This document shows, piece by piece, positions 61,101 to 64,000 of a stretch of 64,000 bases of DNA. The position numbers were made by a program, and so were the translations under genes. Each line of letters starts with the position of its first letter. Position 1 is the first letter of the stretch. A model generated the notes under the pieces. It worked only from the letters and a program-made list of their open reading frames with translations, did not search any database and was not told where the DNA came from. The stretch comes from Mya arenaria (lineage: Eukaryota > Mollusca > Bivalvia > Myida > Myidae): NCBI RefSeq assembly GCF_026914265.1, contig NC_069133.1, positions 1,784,768 to 1,848,767 on the forward strand, written 5' to 3'.

Positions 61101-63206
61101 TTGACAATATCGTCATCATAATTACTTTCCATAACTTTTTCAAGGTAGGGCGTATATACCCTGTGGGCCCCTCACTGCGTTTATCAATAGGTTTATCAAA
61201 TAAGAAGATATTATTGTACCTGAGATGTGAATAATCTCTGCCTATGATAGTTAGAAATAAATTACTTAGATTTTATTTGTACTGTTGTTTGTCAATGTTT
61301 GACTTGACAGAATTATTTCAAACTGACAGCCTAAAGTTACATTATAGCTTGCCTGAGCAGCTAGGTGTGTCTAAGGCATTTATAGTTTCATAGTTATTTT
61401 GGTTTTACAGTATTATTTCCATTTGAATTTAATTAATGAACTTGGATTCTTGAATAGATTGTATAAAAAATGCAAACATCTCAGTTGTTCTTCACACCCA
61501 ACATCCCTGCCATTGCCCTGTGTCGAACCTGAGGGTTCTTGTAACCGCCCGTGCGGCTTACTACCACTCGTTGAATAAGAAGGTTCGGTTACACCTAGTT
61601 AATTTCAGCCATATCATTAAGTATAAGTTGAGTGTCTTCAGTTGGTCCTGGATTAAGCTCCACGTCAGCAGACAGAAGTAGCATACGGCTGGCAGATGCA
61701 TATTTGTCTACAATAAATGTATGACCGGTAATGACTGCATGTAGGGAAAGAAAGTACCATATCATAAATACGCCGCACACAAAGATGCGCAAATGAATGC
61801 CAGACCCTTTAGCAAAACGACTGTCCGTTGACGACAATGCAAGTTAAAACATCCGATTTTTGCACGGTATTGAACAATTTCAATAGCCATATTTAGTTTT
61901 CGTAAATTCTGCTACACAGCTATTCCCCTGCAGTCCGTTAGCTGTATAGTGTGCACACATGTATATATGGTGTTTGATCACTGCAGTCAGTCAATCAGTA
62001 CAAAGTAACTCCAATACAAATGTATTTATTATTATTGCGGTATAGGATTATTAAAGTACTATTAGGTATAGGTCTGGTTACTCGTGCGTAAATCAGGAGT
62101 TTTCCTCGTGCATTTATTGAACTGAATTGGTTATTCGACGCTCAGACGGGATAGAGAAAACATTGCAAAAATGTCAAATTTTCATTATCTATGAATGTAT
62201 TCAGATACATATAATAATATATGTTAAACATTATTTTGAACCTTGTTTAAAATATATTTATATTTTCAGATTGGTATTTTTCTGTTACCATGGCAATGCG
62301 AGTATTGTTGAGTCTGAGAGTGGGTGCAGCAGTGGTTCCGGACACTTTACGACTGCTTTTAGCAGCGTGTTTTTCATTATGAAATATGTATAAGAACTGT
62401 GAAGCCAGTAGTAATAATTTACTGGAAGGTTTTTTTTGGAACCATTTGCTTTGTATGTGAGTGTATCTTTGATTAAAGTATCCCGTCTGTAGCACACCTA
62501 CACATGTGTTCATTTTATTTTATTATCCTGAAGGTAAATAATAAATTATTTATGTTTGGCATGGAATATAATGAAATAGAAAACATAATACCCATTACAC
62601 AGTATATCCCTTGTTAAAGGTTGATAGCAAACAGGTAAATCTCAGGCTACACTAATCTGTTACACTTCAATAAATCCTTTGTTGAACCTTTATATTTTGG
62701 GAAAAAACAATCATCATTTCCTCAATAATTGAAATGAACTAAAACAATAGTTAGTATTAACACTGTATCCAATGTAAAGCTCATGTTATTATCTATTTGC
62801 AAATATAATTTTTATCTCTCAATAGTCAGTATTTACTTCTAAAAACACTGTTTTAATAAGAGCCGTAAAATCACGTCTTGTCACTATCACTATCCATATA
62901 CTATATGTAAAAACAGTCCTTTTTTGTTTGATCTTTTATATGTTAAACGCCCTAAAAATTGCCGCTTCGAAAATAAGAGTTTTCAAATTAGGCTTCGAAA
63001 TAAAAAAATAAGTTTTACTTCTTAAATGTAATTCTTTGAAGAAAAAGCGGTTAAATTTTACAGACTGTACTAACATGACGCACTGGGTACTCGCGAGTGA
63101 CTTACCCCCGGGCGGCATCAAGCCTCTGAATCAGCCTCCTCATCCTCCATAACTCCACGTTTTGATCCGCCCCGTTAGCGGTTCCGTGCATTCCGCTTGT
63201 TGCCAT
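53061..63206 (-). CDS. ETF1-like: Divergent eukaryotic peptide chain release factor 1 (eRF1) paralogue, 10 coding exons
   Basis: Coding exons on the minus strand are 63106-63206, 57060-57235, 56628-56767, 56058-56196, 55736-55926, 55345-55474, 54863-55018, 54354-54418, 53454-53601 and 53061-53140. All introns are GT-AG, the phases close, and the product is 441 aa (human eRF1 is 437). eRF1 recognises stop codons in the ribosomal A site and triggers peptide release with eRF3. Seen here: the GTS loop (36-38), YxCxxxF (Y130, C132, F136) and the catalytic GGQ (188-190, context [10 protein letters not shown]) are intact. NIKS is CIKS (66-69), the preceding serine is alanine, and the residues before Y130 are K-F-M rather than T-S-L. 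The acidic tail is replaced by [13 protein letters not shown]. Alignment to human is nearly gapless, with identity about two thirds by eye, low for an animal eRF1. The upstream in-frame ATG (63206) was chosen over M6. The open frame indicates selection. Confidence 0.95.
55093..55312 (+). repeat. Trinucleotide microsatellite (GAT/GCT/GAC) in an eRF1-like intron
   Basis: A long run of GATGAT with interruptions by GCT, GAC and AAC words fills much of the intron between coding exons 54863-55018 and 55345-55474. Reading frames through it give poly-Met, poly-Asp or poly-Ser ORFs that are not genes. It ends about 30 bp from the exon at 55345. Confidence 0.95.
57300..60662 (-). pseudogene. Degraded non-LTR retrotransposon with ORF1, APE endonuclease and RT, inside eRF1-like intron 1
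   Basis: Minus-strand frames in LINE order: ORF1 at 60210-60662 (coiled-coil N-part, then [12 protein letters not shown]), continuing after a frameshift at about 60213-60005 ([39 protein letters not shown]). An APE-type endonuclease follows at 59010-59840 ([29 protein letters not shown]). RT pieces are at 58607-58885, 58171-58512 ([20 protein letters not shown]) and a FADD catalytic box at 57808-57819. The RT C-terminus is at 57412-57699 (VMFRNGG-like start, [20 protein letters not shown]). Several frameshifts and stops make it inactive. It lies in the same orientation as the host gene. The 3' end is somewhere between 57240 and 57410. Confidence 0.9.
60663..61594. other. AT-rich stretch between the LINE ORF1 remnant and the 2A-like ORF
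   Basis: No ORF of interest. A GC-richer patch at about 61500-61590 contains GGTTCGAC/GTCGAACC on the minus strand, weakly like a tRNA B box, but no tRNA fold could be made. It may be LINE 5' sequence or a separate short repeat. Confidence 0.35.
61595..61837 (-). CDS. ORF with a 2A-like ribosome-skipping motif (DVELNPGP), probably a retrotransposon remnant
   Basis: An 80-codon minus-strand ORF has a hydrophobic stretch (about residues 17-45) followed by [20 protein letters not shown]. The motif DVELNPGP is at 61643-61666 and fits the 2A consensus D(V/I)ExNPGP, in which the ribosome skips the final Gly-Pro bond. 2A-like sequences are known at the N-terminus of ORFs in several animal APE-type LINEs, usually after a hydrophobic or signal-like region, as here. 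The ORF stops 18 codons after the motif. A LINE ORF1 remnant in the same orientation begins about 930 bp downstream, so this may be its separated 5' part. Expression is unknown. Confidence 0.55.
   Translation of the reverse strand: MSSTDSRFAKGSGIHLRIFVCGVFMIWYFLSLHAVITGHTFIVDKYASASRMLLLSADVELNPGPTEDTQLILNDMAEIN
62290..62382 (+). CDS. Candidate 30-aa hydrophobic microprotein
   Basis: The ATG at 62290 lies in a perfect Kozak context (ACCATGG) and opens a 30-codon frame, [20 protein letters not shown] then [10 protein letters not shown], ending in TGA at 62380-62382. A splice-acceptor-like tract (TATATTTTCAG) ends at 62269, 20 bp before the ATG, and the frame is distinctly more GC-rich than its flanks. 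The peptide is hydrophobic with scattered arginines, as expected for a small membrane or mitochondrial peptide. It lies on the strand opposite to the eRF1-like gene, inside its first intron. The sequence is not recognised, and a chance ORF of this length is easy to get. Confidence 0.25.
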   Translation: MAMRVLLSLRVGAAVVPDTLRLLLAACFSL

Positions 63207-63369
63207 TATATCGTTTTTTTCGACTGTATTTTAGTGTTTTAATCTTCTTTGTGGCTTTTATTTATAATTATTTATATATTTATGCTAAGTCCTATGCGTT
63301 CTTTCCCCAAAACTGTTTGGTAACAATGACCAACACTACCCACAAACATCCTTTAAATGTGAACCAGGT

Positions 63370-63410
63370 ATTGCGCAATCACAAACCGAAAGTAGAAACG
63401 ATTGCGCAAT
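63370..63410. promoter_or_regulatory. Pair of perfect C/EBP-type palindromes upstream of the eRF1-like start
   Basis: ATTGCGCAAT occurs at 63370-63379 and again at 63401-63410, 31 bp apart centre to centre (about three helical turns). Each is the ideal palindrome for C/EBP-family bZIP dimers, and the pair sits 164-204 bp upstream of the ATG at 63206. They extend to an inverted pair, ATTGCGCAATC / GATTGCGCAAT. Function as a promoter element is inferred from position and motif only. Confidence 0.5.
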
Positions 63411-64000
63411 ACTAAACATACAACGCACTAGACTGTATTTCGGACAAACGTCGCATATCTTTGTAAATTGATAAGGTTTATTTTTAGATTTTAAATAAAC
63501 ACGAACAACTGAATTATTAATACAATTAACAAGACTTCCAGATTTTTTTTGTAGTGAACCAAATTTTATTTACATAAATTACACGTCAATTCCTGTAGTC
63601 TTTTTGGACGATTCTTAACAACTAAAACAGGGCCCTTTTTATAATTCTACAGTACTTTTGTTAAAATTCTTTTTTTATAATATGTAGTAGAAACGGCGTA
63701 ATTCTGGTCCAATTGCTATTTGACGCCCATAAACCATATCCAAATACATGAAGCAGACACGGCAGTGATGTTCAATGGATGACATCATCTGTGATTATCA
63801 AACGAATAAAACAAATACAAATAAATGTTCAGACCTTGATTTATTTTCATAACCTAAAATTAATTAACAATTCTGACAAGGCAAAGTTCCTAAAACTGCT
63901 CTCTGTACAAACTTATAAAGTAGAACTTTTGTATAAACACGAGAATAGCACTGATGCCTAGTTCTTTTCACTTCAAAACCTCCCCGGCAATACTAATATA
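63411..64000. other. AT-rich flank upstream of the eRF1-like gene
   Basis: No exon, RNA gene or repeat was recognised between the palindrome pair and the window end. ORFs here are short and composition-driven. Confidence 0.4.

Noticed and set aside
61500..61590. tRNA-like GGTTCGAC motif on the minus strand
   Set aside because: No cloverleaf could be drawn and spacing from any A box is poor.

Overview
This is animal nuclear DNA: AT-rich, with long introns, GT-AG splicing, and a dense population of short inverted-repeat elements, satellites and decayed LINEs. Several repeat families look like those I know from bivalve molluscs, so a marine or freshwater bivalve is the best guess. That guess rests on recalled repeat families, not on a search. 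No bacterial operons, CRISPR arrays or rRNA genes were seen.

Three intact protein-coding genes could be rebuilt exon by exon, and every intron phase closes. (1) A sodium/hydrogen antiporter of the SLC9B (NHA) family lies on the minus strand at 3899-9731 (9 coding exons, 534 aa). (2) A ZFAND4-like protein, with an N-terminal ubiquitin-like domain and a C-terminal AN1 zinc finger, lies on the plus strand at 20588-31198 (7 coding exons, 640 aa). (3) A clearly divergent eukaryotic release factor 1 (eRF1) lies on the minus strand at 53061-63206 (10 coding exons, 441 aa). The eRF1 keeps GGQ, GTS and YxCxxxF but has CIKS in place of NIKS, altered residues just before YxCxxxF, and a different C-terminal tail. 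Its 5.9-kb first intron holds a broken LINE, a separate ORF with a 2A-like DVELNPGP motif, and a small Kozak-started ORF on the opposite strand. Two perfect C/EBP-type palindromes sit just upstream of its start codon.

Layout: 1-2036 is a two-family minisatellite. 2037-9731 holds the antiporter gene and its 3' flank. 9.7-20.5 kb is intergenic, with MITEs, a tRNA-derived SINE and composite repeats. 20.6-32.9 kb is the ZFAND4-like gene, whose large sixth intron hosts several elements. 33-40 kb holds a MITE, a truncated LINE, a second MITE, a 36-bp minisatellite and a decayed copy of a repeated protein family. 41.8-50.5 kb is a nearly identical tandem array of a 2.9-kb unit (A-B, A-B, B, A), which may carry a pair of phase-compatible cryptic exons. 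50.5-64 kb is the eRF1 region.

The genes do not form an operon or shared pathway: antiport, a ubiquitin-like/AN1 protein and translation termination are simply neighbours. The most notable candidate for new biology is the divergent eRF1.
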